Source: Balanoglossus misakiensis (taxonomy: Eukaryota > Hemichordata). Taken from it: 64,000 nucleotides of DNA. Positions 22,141 through 47,663 of this stretch are shown here, piece after piece. The number at the start of each line of letters is the position of its first letter. The stretch's first letter is position 1. The translations under genes were made by a program, and so were the position numbers. The notes under the pieces are model-generated. The model had not been told where the DNA came from, did not search any database, and saw nothing but the letters and a program-made list of their open reading frames with translations. The stretch is from assembly GCA_040954595.2 (NCBI GenBank), contig CM082584.2, positions 10,664,001 to 10,728,000 on the forward strand, in the 5' to 3' direction.

Positions 22141-24641
22141 ATGTCCGATTTCCTGCAGTTTTCCGTGGTACTTGTCGCTGCCCTGGCCGTCGTCTACTAC
22201 ACGGGGCACGGACCGTTTCTACTCAGGTTACCATTTATTTTAATCATTTATATCACTAGTGTACTTTCAGCAAGAGCGATCGTTTGAAACAGGGGAGATG
22301 TAATTGTAAACCCTGGTATAACATTTGATCGGCGCTGCAACAGACCACAGTCCGATCATCACACTGAACTTTAGGAGGCGTGGTCATTGACCCTGAGTTG
22401 ACCTCGGATGAATACAATACGTTGTCCGGCTTGCGTAACTAACATGCCCAGCTGACGCTGGCCAGACGAAGTTCAGTAGACAAAATTAAAGCAGAAATCG
22501 AAGGGATAATAGTTTGCCATTTGCTTACAGATGTGTGTATGGACCCTACTCGAGGGGGCCAGTGTGTCATACATATATGCATACCATAACAGGATCAAAT
22601 TCCAGCAACCCTGAAATACCCCGTATTGGAATTTGTGGCCCCCGGTTGCTATGGAAATGAACAATATTGTTAGGCGAATTGACGGGGGAGTTCAACGTGA
22701 AATCCACCATTGGAAATTTAGTTTGCTATAAAATATCAGAAATGTTCCACTAGCATTATGGCACGTTCATAAAAAATGATTTGATGTGAGGACACCATGT
22801 GTTATACTGGTATAAATCTCTAACAGCTGCAAGTCTGTTTCTCTGGTATTGAAAACAGATTCCAAAAGCATGCATGGCCATGTATTACATAGCACACAGC
22901 CTTGGAAAAAATTTAAATAACAAAAAAAAAACCACATTTACTACAATGCCCGTGTTGTTTGATGAAAGCTAAGCAAATCAATATTTTACTGTGGTTATTC
23001 ATGTTTTTTTCAAATGTAGTTAAATATCTAGTTACAACAGTAATTTATTCAGATGAAATTCTTTGACCAGGTTTATATTCTCCGGCAGATGAAGAAGCTT
23101 TTTTATACATTTCATAGAAATTAAATCTCATTCATTTCAATGGTGGCATGTATAATTTTTTTTCCTATCACAGGAAAACTAGTGAAATAGTGTATGGGAA
23201 AGCAGGGTGTGCACCAGTGCATAAGGTTGGCAATGTTACCATCCACTACTTTGCCGCTCGGGGGAGGGCAGAGCCTATTCGCTTGATGCTGGAAGAGGCA
23301 AGGATCATCTACAATGAGACGGGATTCACCAAGGAAACGTGGCCGGCGGGAAAAGCAAAGGGAATTGAAGATGGGATCTACACGTTTGGACAAGGTATTT
23401 CTGACAGGATATATCCGGATTGAAGTTGAACTGTTGAGACTCTAGAACGCACTGTCTTTGGGGCAACCACTGTCCACTAATCTGTAACACAAAACCTCCA
23501 GCTAAGTTCAGAAATGTACATTGTAGATGAGTCGGATGAAATTTGACACAAAGCTTCTCTCTCTCTCTCTCACTGACAGTGCCTGCCATCACTACAACAA
23601 GTGGCGTACACATGGTTCAAAGTCAAGCCATCGCTCACTACCTGGGTCGGTCTACAGGCATGGAGTGTGACTGTGAAGATCTCCATTTCTGCGAGGCGGT
23701 CGCTCTGGCTGTTGGTTAGTTTCCTCATAAATACTGATCATTTCATTTCAGAATCCCCTGTTCGCGAACAAACGAGTCTCTCCGAGGCATGATTTTCTAA
23801 GCATTCAATTTATATGTAAATATTATATGGAGAAAGTACATTGCTTAAGTATACGATGTACTAAGAAAGGGTATTACTATCATTTTCAGAGGATGTTACA
23901 CAGAAGCTGAGTAAAGTGGTTTACGATCCTTCGTTCACTGTCAAATCACGCAATGATTACCTGAAAGATGTATCACCACAGTGGCTTGGATACTTTGAGA
24001 AGATTGCACCGTGTCTAGAAGCACAGGTATGTGATTCTGTGGACCACCAATCCAAACATACATTTTCCATTTGTACCTGTCCCATGATACTTTGCTCTTG
24101 CCAGCAATTAACCATGGCTTTGATCAAGCTGTCGATTTTTTTAATCACCTAGGATAAGGCATTCTTTGCCAGCAGTAGACTGACCTGGGTGGATTTCTTG
24201 GTCTTCAACATACTGGATGCCCACATTGAGTTCTCTCAGGTGAAGATGGCAGGCGCCACACCGGTCAATGTGCTTGAGAACTTCCCCAAGCTGAGCTCCT
24301 TCTACTCCTACTTCAAGGCCAGACCCAGAATCGCAGTCTATCTGGAGAGTTCCCGCAGACACGAGTACAAGCTACCGAACCCGCCCAAGATGGCCGCCAC
24401 GCAGCAGAAACAGGCGAAACAGGCAGTGCCCCAACAACAGCAGGTCCCCAAGAAGGCAGCCGGCCAAGCCAAACCCCAAACCCAGCAGCAGCCCAAAGTC
24501 AAGCAGCCCCAAGAGAAGGTGGCACCCAAAGCCGTTCCGGAACAAAAGAAAGCCACGCCACAGGCAGGCCAGGCCAAGGAGAAAGTGGCACAGCCATCCG
24601 GCAAGCAGGCTCCACCCGCGGCAAAACCAACCGGAAAATAA
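22141..24641 (+). CDS. Glutathione S-transferase-like protein with N-terminal membrane anchor and basic C-terminal tail
   Basis: Exons 22141-22226, 23174-23394, 23580-23714, 23890-24026 and 24153-24641 give 1068 nt, 355 residues, all phases consistent. Residues about 5-25 are strongly hydrophobic (FSVVLVAALAVVYY), a likely signal anchor. Residues about 50-130 form a thioredoxin-fold GST N-domain: VTIHYFAARGRAEPIR places the candidate catalytic Tyr at 54; VPAI at 103-106 supplies the cis-Pro region, and VQSQAI at 115-120 the glutathione gamma-glutamyl site. Residues about 140-268 are the helical C-domain (WVDFLVFNILD; FPKLSSFYSYFKARP). This pattern is closest to the sigma/mu/pi group. Residues 273-355 are a low-complexity tail of K, P, Q and A (16 Lys, 3 Glu) that ordinary cytosolic GSTs (about 200-220 residues) lack. 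The first donor (CAG|gttacc) is weak, but no other in-frame ATG fits exon 2. Substrate and location are not known. Confidence 0.88.
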
Positions 24642-24847
24642 CAAACAGCACATAAACATTTCAATGGGGAATCTGGGAAGCATTGGTTTAAATTATTTCA
24701 ATTCAGGATGTAATTTTATTTCTCTCATGTTTGATTAATGATACTGATTACTGCGAAAGCATATGCATATAATTGTGACAACAATTCTTCTTGTTAGACA
24801 ATCTTTTCATTTCTTTTTCATTGCACTTTAAGAGGCGTACACACACT

Positions 24848-24853
24848 AATAAA
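24848..24853 (+). terminator. Candidate poly(A) signal of the GST-like gene
   Basis: AATAAA about 207 nt after the stop codon. A second AATAAA lies at 25283-25288, so a longer 3' UTR is possible. Confidence 0.5.
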
Positions 24854-24859
24854 GTGAAA

Positions 24860-27538
24860 TCATGTGCATAAAATTATGTTGTAGAGAATGAAAAGAATGT
24901 CAAAAATGGTCCAAGCATAATTGAAATGAACAAAGCGTCATAAGCATTCACTTCGGTTCGTATTTCATTATGCTGGTCATTTGCATATACGCAAATACAT
25001 GCAAACTTCCCCTCTGATATTTTAATGGGTCATGATAGGATGAATCCAATGCGTATGGAGGGATAGGGATCTGTAAGGTGAAGGTTGACCACAGCCTGTG
25101 ACATTGACCTTTGTTTGACCGGCATGTGATGTATGGCCGGCATGTACATCCTGTATAAACACGAGACTTTACACTGCTTGCTGCACGAGGATTTTGTTAC
25201 AGATTCTTTGTCTCATCTATTGACCTAAATTAACCCTTGGAATGGATTTCAGCCATCAGATCTGGTCTTTAAGTTGACGTGCAATAAACGTTTAAATAAT
25301 AACCGTTTAAAGTTGCACTGCCGAAACACAGAAGTGGAAGTGTTCATTGGATTATGAGAAAACAAAAAACCTATAAAAATTGCATGTGTATATACATAAT
25401 ATTAGTTATGAGTTGTGGCTAAAGAGATATTGAATTTCATAGGGCAGCCATCTTGAAAAATACCCAGAATGCAGTGTATATCATCTGCTGGTCCGGCCAA
25501 TACACGTACATACCCAAGAAAGTTCGAGTCCTCTGAAATATGGGTGGACAGGGTTTAGGATCTTTTGTTAGTAACATTTTCCTCTGGAATGTTGTCATGA
25601 TGTTTGGAATATTTTTGTAGCCGATAAGTATAATAGACTAGCATGAGTACATGATTTTATCCGAGAATTAAAAAGGAGTGGAGATAATATGAGTTGTTGC
25701 TGTACCTCTATTTTTAGTTTAACCACAGATTGAATGAACTTTTCAGCAAAAGTAGTACTATACTGTGCAGTATTGTCAGTTTTGAATTTGTGATCCGTTT
25801 TAAAAGTAGCATTGAATTAGTGGAAGAGGGTTTTGTTTGTGTGGAAAAGATATAAAGCAGTCTATTTTTACTGAATGGTCTAGCTAATGTGGCACCTTGA
25901 AACTGAGACTTTGTTGAATTAACTGAGATTTACGGTATCAACCAATGCTTTATTTCTCGAGCACTCTGTGCAGTAAGACCAGAGTTTATTGCTTGTAAAA
26001 AGTGTAGTTTTATTTCACCTTTGATTGTACATGTAGATGTATTCACCACCATGGCTGTTAGTGGCAGCCAGTTTTGAAGTTGCATGGATTGTGAACTTAA
26101 TGAAGTGTACATGTATGTTTGATTTTTTTCTTGAATTATAGAAATACCATGACAAAATCTAGCTATTCGTCTTGGCGTGTTGATGTGTTTCATACAGTAC
26201 AGAAATACAATCTGTACTGAGGACGCCCCCCCCCCCCCGGAAAAAAACCTGACCATTAATATCTAGACATTGTCTGATGTGATCCTGATTTGCATACTAC
26301 CCTCAGCGCCCCCCCCCCCCCCCCCAGTATCACCTTTCTCATCAAGAGCGCCCCCAAAATAAATGCAAAAAATACTTTTGTTTTTATAGATGACGTGCAC
26401 ATGCATCTCAAACCACATTAGGACCCTCCACACCCAACATTCTTTGTAAAAGAAAGCACAGGTACACTGAAAGTAGTTTTTTATTTATCCACTTTGGAAT
26501 AATTTATTTTCAGTATTTGATTACAGTATTTAGGAAAATTCATTCAATTTTTTCTTGTAGGCTTTTTTATGCTTTTCTGCAAATAAATATGAAAGTCTTG
26601 TGAGAAGAAACAAAATGCAATCTGAATAACTTTTTTGACATCCTAGACACTGAACTACAATCATTCCACAACACCCACGGAAAATTGAAGCTAAGCACAA
26701 AAAATAACATTGATATACAATATCTATGAGCCATGATACATGCACAACTTGCCCAGTTTATCAAACTAATTTCCTAGATAATTCCCCCCCCCCCTTCCAT
26801 TGGAAAGAAGAAAATTCATTCACCTCACAAACTGAAAAGCCGCAAATCATTTTGCGTTGAACTTTTAAGCTGTACATACACGAGCCTGGACACATGGATG
26901 GCCGAGGCGTTTACAGCAAAACTGATAATGGCTTCCGCATTATACAAAGAGAACCACTTGAAAAGTACGAGGTTGGACCAGATTGGAGTTTTGAGGGGTT
27001 CTATGTCGACATGCACTGTGTTCAGCAACCCTGGTGTGTGTTGGGACATGTACTCTTATGCGGGTTACTGCAAGACAGTGTTTTGAAGAAAGCAAAACAG
27101 AGACACAAGCTGTAGATTGAGATTCACCCTTTTTTGTGTAACATCACTGTTTGCATAGGAAGTTAACCCATCTGCAGTCACCATTGGTGTTGTCTAAAAT
27201 CCATCCCAATATCAGACGTCCTTACCAGCATTTAAACTGCAGCAGACATCAGTCCCACCCCATTTACACGATAACTATGGTGCAAATAACCTTGACATAC
27301 AAAATTATCCCAAATCAAATAAAGTATATATCTTAATGGTCCAAAGAAAACTCATTATTCACATAAATATGAAAATAATCTTGATAGCCCCAGCAGGCAG
27401 GAAGGAGTTCTTACAGAAGAGTGACTACATACATTGACACAAAGACACAGATTAATAGTAAGACCATCGTATTTTAGCACATAATTATATGCAAAAGCAG
27501 CCAGAATTAAACTCTCTGTACAACTTCATACAGACATA
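24860..27538. other. Gene-free interval downstream of the GST-like gene
   Basis: I see no convincing exon. It contains three C runs (26226-26238, 26309-26325, 26784-26794). Around 26825-27115 several frames on both strands are open together, but none resembles a known family and no splice sites support an exon. Confidence 0.5.
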
Positions 27539-30353
27539 CAGTCCCAACAGAACAGAACAACTATTTGTACATTTCTGAATACGGCAAGTAGTACGTCAAC
27601 CCTACGGGAACTATTGTTAGTTGTAGCAGAGTTTGCTGCAACAATTGTCTGAGGCCCATTTCCTTTTGTTACATTTCCGTAAAAACTACGGCAACTCCTT
27701 TACGGCAAGCCATTAACAAGGGAAGCTTAACACCTCTACCCGTAAATACTGCTGCAACACCTGTCAATTAGCCCCCACAGAGTGATGCCTTTTGTTCAAG
27801 GTGTTGATTATTTTGCTACAACTAGAGTGATTGACAGGTCTAGAACTAGAGCGCAACATTTTTGCAACAGGTCACTGCAACATTGTATCACAAAGTTTAC
27901 AAAAGAAGCTCTGTCTAAAAATAAAATGGCAAAGGGCTGACATCAAATACCAATGAAGTCAGTTTTGGAATGATGTTATGTTCATCGACAAAGTCTGAAC
28001 TCTCTTGGTAACAGAACAGTCTGTGGACATGAACAGAGGTCAACACATCCCTACCCCAGTGTTGTAGAATGCACATGTTTTGCTGGGGTTTCTTTTCTTT
28101 CAAGGAGCTGGACCAATTAATATTTGAGAGATACAGCATGACCAATGGAAAATCAAACACAATGACGCATTTCACAATTGTGTTTAGCTTAAAAGACATT
28201 GGCTTTCTTTTTTTTTGACCTGCTGCCCCCCCCCCCCTTACATGAAAACCCTGATAATAAATAGTAGGCTTGTTTACAAAATAATGTTGGCCTGCAGTAC
28301 CACGATCCGCTGCAGTTTGATCTTTAGAACAGACAAGTTTTGAGAGTCTTGACTATAATTTTGAAGGGTTTCATAAGTAGTAATGGTCTGTATTATTTCA
28401 ATATTCTATTATACGGCAATGGATATACACTCATTTTCCGACGGGCAGTGCGTGAACATGATGGGAAGTGACTGGCAGCAATTAGTTGGCCGGTTTGGGA
28501 TGAATGACCTACATGTTTACTCATTATATATTCACGCAATTTGTTTAGTCTAAGCAAGCCCCTGCACTTGGCAGAATTTGGATACAATTTGCCTGTCAAT
28601 CATTGTCTGGCTACCTCTTGCCCCCAAAGTCCGCGCCTGATAAAATACATTCAATGAGCGACCTTTATATCCAGACAGAGAGGGGGTGGCCGCAGTGAAT
28701 GAATTGATGGTAAGTTTCAAATTCACATGTAAAATTTTAACATTTTCTGTTCAAATCCAGCCAGTTCAATGTATTGTTTAATCAACATTCCTGAAATAAA
28801 AAAGTTGACAACAAAGTGATTACTACGAGCGGGCATGCATGACAGTATTGATCGCTGAACTTTCAACAAAATACACTGGTATAGTGGTTTAGTCCAAATG
28901 CGTCTTTGTCAAGCTCTCGGGTGCGTGAATATTCATGAGAAACTTATTACTGCGAACGTACATTCACAACGTGAAACTAGTCCTATTATTTCAGAGCACT
29001 TGCCAAATGGTCAAATCATGGTGGTAAAAGATGAGTGGCCGGCAAGACCGGGCCTAGACGTCCTCCACCTGTGTCAAACGGCTTTTGATGTGAATAATAC
29101 TTTGCATAAATTACGAGGTCAACATGTGTGGTAGTGCCCGTAGTATCGATCGATCGACCTGGTAAAAAGATGAGCGGCTAGACGTCCTGCTGCCGTGTCT
29201 AAACGGCTTTTGACGTGAATAATAATTTGAATAAATTACGAGGTCAACATGTGGCCGATTTCATCATGTAAATAAAAAACACATGGGTCCAAAAGTTTCA
29301 GGCACTCTGATATGCATAGTGGTGTCAGAGGTGTTTCCCACACCAAAACTTAGAAGACAGTCATTTCAATTACGGCCTCCTGCCAAACTCAACACATGCG
29401 CACAAAATGGAACTGCAACTTTATTCACAAATCTGCAGAATTCTTGTGCAAAAAACAGACAAACTCAAAATACACATCGCACCATGGTTCACTCTGAATT
29501 ATTTGGACTTTCACTGGGCCATGTCTCTGCTTGATAGCGTCAGGTTTGCAACACATTGTTGCCAAATTTACACATATTGACAAGGTAATCAAAACAACAG
29601 GTGTTTTATTACTCGGGGTATCACTAATGCCAGGGAGGTCCGTCTGCGTCTATTTGGTCACCAGCATGGCACGCACACTTCCTGTAATTATAATTGCTGT
29701 TTTGAGTGCGTCTTTACCTAATTTGAATATCCTGATCAGGTTGTTGGCCTTGCCCTAGTTGTCTCAAAATGTACATTGATACAAACAATTGCAACATATT
29801 AGTCAATACCCTGCCAACTTACGCCAAGTGTACATGTTGTTATGGAAGTTTATTTTTAGAACCGCTTGCGTTCTGCATAGGTCACAACACAAAACTTTGA
29901 AGCCCATCAGCTAGCCCTGCATAGCGTATGTACAGCTACTGAGACAGGGGAAATATTAGTAAGGTTGACAACTGACTTGCTCGCTATCAAGATTTAGAAG
30001 GAATTTATTTGCTTAGTGAGGCCAGGACATTAATTGCCCCCAACCAAGCAAAATCCACGTGGGTGGAGCTCATTATCACACATAGACATTGCTACAACTA
30101 TTGTTCACATCAGGGTGATAATCACCTCCCCATTAGCCCTTCTTGCCGTAACACCTGCCCCAAATTGCCGTAATGGAGCACACATTCTTTTGTTTCAAAC
30201 TACGGGAACCTTTGTAGTTGCCGTAAACTAAGACAAAAAACATCAATTAACCAACAAAAGAGGTGTTGCCGTAACATCTCTGCTACAACACTGCTACAAC
30301 TAGTGCGGGAACTTTCCCGTACAGTTTAGTTGTTGTACGGTGTTGGGACTGTA
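27537..30353. mobile_element. 2.8-kb non-autonomous DNA transposon with TA target duplication
   Basis: The element is 27539-30351. It has perfect 11-bp terminal inverted repeats CAGTCCCAACA / TGTTGGGACTG and TA on both sides (27537-27538 and 30352-30353). Weaker inverted similarity continues inward (AACAACTA, ACGGGAA, AGTTGTAGCAG). The octamer TACGGCAA occurs three times near the left end (27580, 27687, 27701). Its complement TTGCCGTA occurs four times near the right end (30143, 30165, 30218, 30266). TA duplication and a CAGT start resemble Tc1/mariner-like elements, but this is only suggestive. No transposase-like frame is visible inside; the longest internal frames are under 100 codons and unrecognised. 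Confidence 0.8.
29022..29252. repeat. Tandem duplication inside the 2.8-kb transposon
   Basis: Copy A (29022-29128) and copy B (29160-29252) share GGTAAAA-GATGAG-GGC, CTAGACGTCCT, AACGGCTTTTGA, TGAATAATA and ATAAATTACGAGGTCAACATGTG in the same order. Copy B lacks about 12 bp near its start. Confidence 0.85.
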
Positions 30354-30507
30354 AAAACAATAAATTGCAAACTGTTTCACTATGGAAATTGTTCCCCAAA
30401 CTGAGAAAAGGTTGGGCTGCAAATAACTCAAAAGTGTTTTTAAAAAAAAAAAGATGAACATTTTCCCTTGCTGCATATTTGCCATCTGGATTAAATATAC
30501 TGTCTGA

Positions 30508-30708
30508 CCAATCAGATCGCATCTTTTTTATGATTTTATCTTCTGTATAACTTACAATATATCCGATTGGTCAGTACATGAAATTTCAACATACCAATGA
30601 GAGACCATGCACACTAATAATTTTCTACGACTTTTAATAAAAAAGAACATGATCTCTGATTGGTGGTTGAAACCAATAGACTACTGTATGTTCAATTCAA
30701 AGACCAAT
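30508..30708. promoter_or_regulatory. Cluster of six CCAAT boxes
   Basis: CCAAT or its complement ATTGG occurs at 30508, 30566, 30594, 30659, 30673 and 30704. Most are in the fuller context GACCAATCAGA or GATTGGT, which fits the NF-Y consensus. It lies just outside the transposon end. No gene start is visible beside it. Confidence 0.35.
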
Positions 30709-31367
30709 CAGATTCTTTCATATATATTATTTATTTATATATATATAAGTATCTCAACTAAGTAATCTCTTGCAAGGCCCACATAAATGTTTTGTTTTAG
30801 TTTAATTCAACTAAAACAAAAACAAAGATAAACAGGACCTAGATCTCCATATGTGCGGCTCAAAACCAGTACAACATGATGCATTTTGGAATTTGTGAAT
30901 TCAATGATGAGATGAAAAGAATAATTCATAAACACTTCTACATTTATATCTGAGAAAAAGAAAAAAATCGTTGAGCTGAACTATGAGCTACAGTTGATGA
31001 TGTATTATGATGACATACTTTTTTAAACATCAAATTTGAAGAAATGAAAACACTGGACAGCCAATTACACTGAAAAAATGATTAACAAATTTGTGAGCTG
31101 TATATATGCATTGCAAAAATTCACTGGACAGAAATTGAGTTAGTAGCATGTACAATACACTGTATTTGCAAGCATATCCAATAAAGATGTACATTTATTT
31201 GAAGATCTGGACCCATAACCAGTGAGATTGTGTAGTAAACTCCTGAAAATATATTGCTCTTCCCCCTGGAAATGGGTTTATTTCCCTATATTTTTTTCAC
31301 TTTTTTTTTTACAAAGCTTGATTACGAAATCTTACAACAAGGAATAAGCCACTTGCACGACCCTGAT

Positions 31368-31443
31368 GTGACCTTCACATCCTGGCATTTTTCTGGCATG
31401 AGTTTATATGTCATACCAACAAAATACCAGGATGTAAGGTCAC
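31368..31443 (-). ncRNA. MicroRNA-like hairpin (candidate)
   Basis: Inverted arms 31368-31391 and 31421-31443 enclose a 29-nt loop. Read as minus-strand RNA, 23 positions pair with one U-G wobble and a single-base bulge; read as plus-strand RNA there is a C-A mismatch instead. Overall length is about 76 nt, right for a pre-miRNA. No resemblance to a named miRNA is claimed, and a degraded inverted repeat is the main alternative. Confidence 0.25.
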
Positions 31444-33423
31444 TTCGAGGTCATGAAAGTGGTATATCGAGTGTTGACATACAGACACAGATTATATATT
31501 CTGAGAGAACATACTCGTCTAGCCCACAGAACAATACAATAATTTTACACAGACGTGTGGAAGAAATGTTTCACCACTGAAAATATTTTTAAGAAATAAA
31601 TTTTGCATGTTATTCCAAGACCAAGTTCGTCTTTTACTCATCCCTCGCACTCATTCAGCTGTGCATTTGTTTTGTGCTTCTTTGCTGATTCAAAAAAAAA
31701 AAACGCATCTTTCCAAAGTCTGAGACACAAACAATCATACCTAAGAGAACACACCTGAATATAAAGTCGAGCTCCTAAACATAAATACAAATCTAGAACA
31801 GGCACCAGAAACCAACCACTTTTAATAAAACCACACACTCAGTTCCGTGCATGATCACAAACAGATTTTCGGGTAATGCATCCATTTACCACACCCACTC
31901 ACTACGACTACGAACACTTGTAGGACTTATTCTTGTTCCTCACACCCTTGACACCCCCACAAACTGATATATGGGCCGAGCCACTCCACTGAAAACAATG
32001 GGGCCGGACCCAAACTACAGGGGTGGAAGGGAACAGGACTTGGAAGTTTACAAAGTTGCAATGATATTTTTAAAAAAAACACTTCATGGTTTCTCACATA
32101 TGACAATCGAAACAAGAGCTGTTAGTACTTAGAATGTCTACTGCGTATTGTAAAAGACAGTAAAAGTATCAAATATTCAGGTGGGGTTTTATCTCAAAAT
32201 AAGTCCCTCCCCCTCTGTAGTGTAATCCACTCTTCTCGACTCCTTGAGGTAGACGTTCATTATGATAGATTTGATTACCAAGACTACATTACTTAAAAGA
32301 CGCCAGCGGGGAGGTAAGGGTGGAGGGGCTGGGAAGAGATGGGGGAGTGGGGGGGCAGTTCAAGACAACAGTTTAGAACATCCTCCACTGTGATCCCAAT
32401 GGTTGAAACAAATTAGTTCCTCTCTCACCTCTAAAATATCTATCCAACCACTGACAATGAACAGAAGGCAAGGAAATGGTCGCTAGTATGTCCCGAGTAC
32501 ATGTATTAAAAGCCATGATTTTGGAATGTTAGCACTGATGTGATACGCATGAAACGATTGTCATGATTTCTCTGCAGCTGTTACAAAGCACTAGTACCCA
32601 TGCTTTATCCAGTTGTACGTCTAATCAATTGTTTGTTTCTCTTTTCAATTCATGTTTACGGAGATTGAAACAGTCTAAAGGTGATTTGAAGTACTGTAGA
32701 CCACTAGCACTGCATACCAGTATCATTTCTACTGTGGAAAAAAATCATCTTTATAATTGTGGCAATAAACGTTGACTTGACTTTTCATTTCTGATACTTG
32801 GCTGATTATTCGTTTCTCAATAAACCACTTCCTGCACGCACTTTCTTCCAAGACTGCTCCTTTTGGGATGAATGAAAACAACTACAACTAAACTCTACCT
32901 ATAAAGATAATATATCTATATAAATTAATAATTCAAATAATGTTTCCTGCTATAAGTTGAGCCATTAAGTTAATATAATTTGCTAAATTATAAAGAAAAC
33001 ATAGGCAAATCTATATACTTTACAGAAAATATTATACATTTTAAAATATATAAAACAGAGGATGAATCTGATTTTGATGTGTGGAACTGATGATCTCATT
33101 TCTATTTTTCAGAGTAATTTATTGCCACAAGAAATGCATTTGTATTAGAGGGATACAATGGAGTGGTGCACTTTTTTGTGTGGACACCCAAGAGTAAATA
33201 TGTGATTGGTTAGACCTGCCCTTTCTGTGGTGACTATGGCTAGATTAGCACAGGTGACAGTGTAACTTTAATGGTGCGTGTGTCCTCCCCCCTACTGATT
33301 TTCATGCCTTCATCCGTTGCCAGCTGATGCTGACCCTAATCGGTGTGGGATGTTCCACTCGAGGGATGTAACGGGGAGGGGAGGCAGAGGGAGGGAGGGG
33401 AGGAAATCTCTGTTCGTTTCCTG

Positions 33424-33429
33424 TTTATT
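33424..33429 (-). terminator. Candidate ZSWIM poly(A) signal
   Basis: AATAAA on the minus strand, about 317 nt downstream of the ZSWIM stop codon. Confidence 0.4.
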
Positions 33430-33745
33430 TCCTGCATACAACGTGTGTACATGCATGCTTGAGCAGGCATTGGCACTGCTGAGTGTTTTTGAAAACGTGA
33501 TATTCAGGAAAAAGGAAACGTACTTGGAAGGTAATGAGGCATATTTCCTAGCTTAATTAGGATAAACAAAAAAAGCCTAATAATAAATTGCTTGGTTTCT
33601 TCAGGATGAATACATACAGGTAAAGCGCAGTTTTGGGGGATCTTTTTTTTTTTAGTTTTCTTGACATGGCGGGTTATTATTAAGCTTACTTCCCATAATT
33701 TTCCAGGAAACCAATCGCTTTGCAATTGGTTATGAACTTCCAATG

Positions 33746-47663
<13,918 letters not shown>

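Larger units (their letters stand above)
30354..33745. other. Gene-free interval and presumed ZSWIM 3' UTR
   Basis: AT-rich, without a recognised coding exon. The hairpin and CCAAT cluster above lie here. A plus-strand GCAATAAACGTTGACTTGAC at about 32760-32780 looks like the end of a processed or retroposed transcript, but nothing upstream is recognisable. Confidence 0.4.

Noticed and set aside
24338-24683. Minus-strand Cys/Gly/Leu-rich frames opposite the last GST exon
   Set aside because: Antisense of the K/P/Q/A tail; no splice or family support.
26825-27115. Three overlapping open frames, one with a short Cys-containing stretch
   Set aside because: No signal peptide, no recognisable domain and no supporting splice sites; overlap on both strands points to chance.
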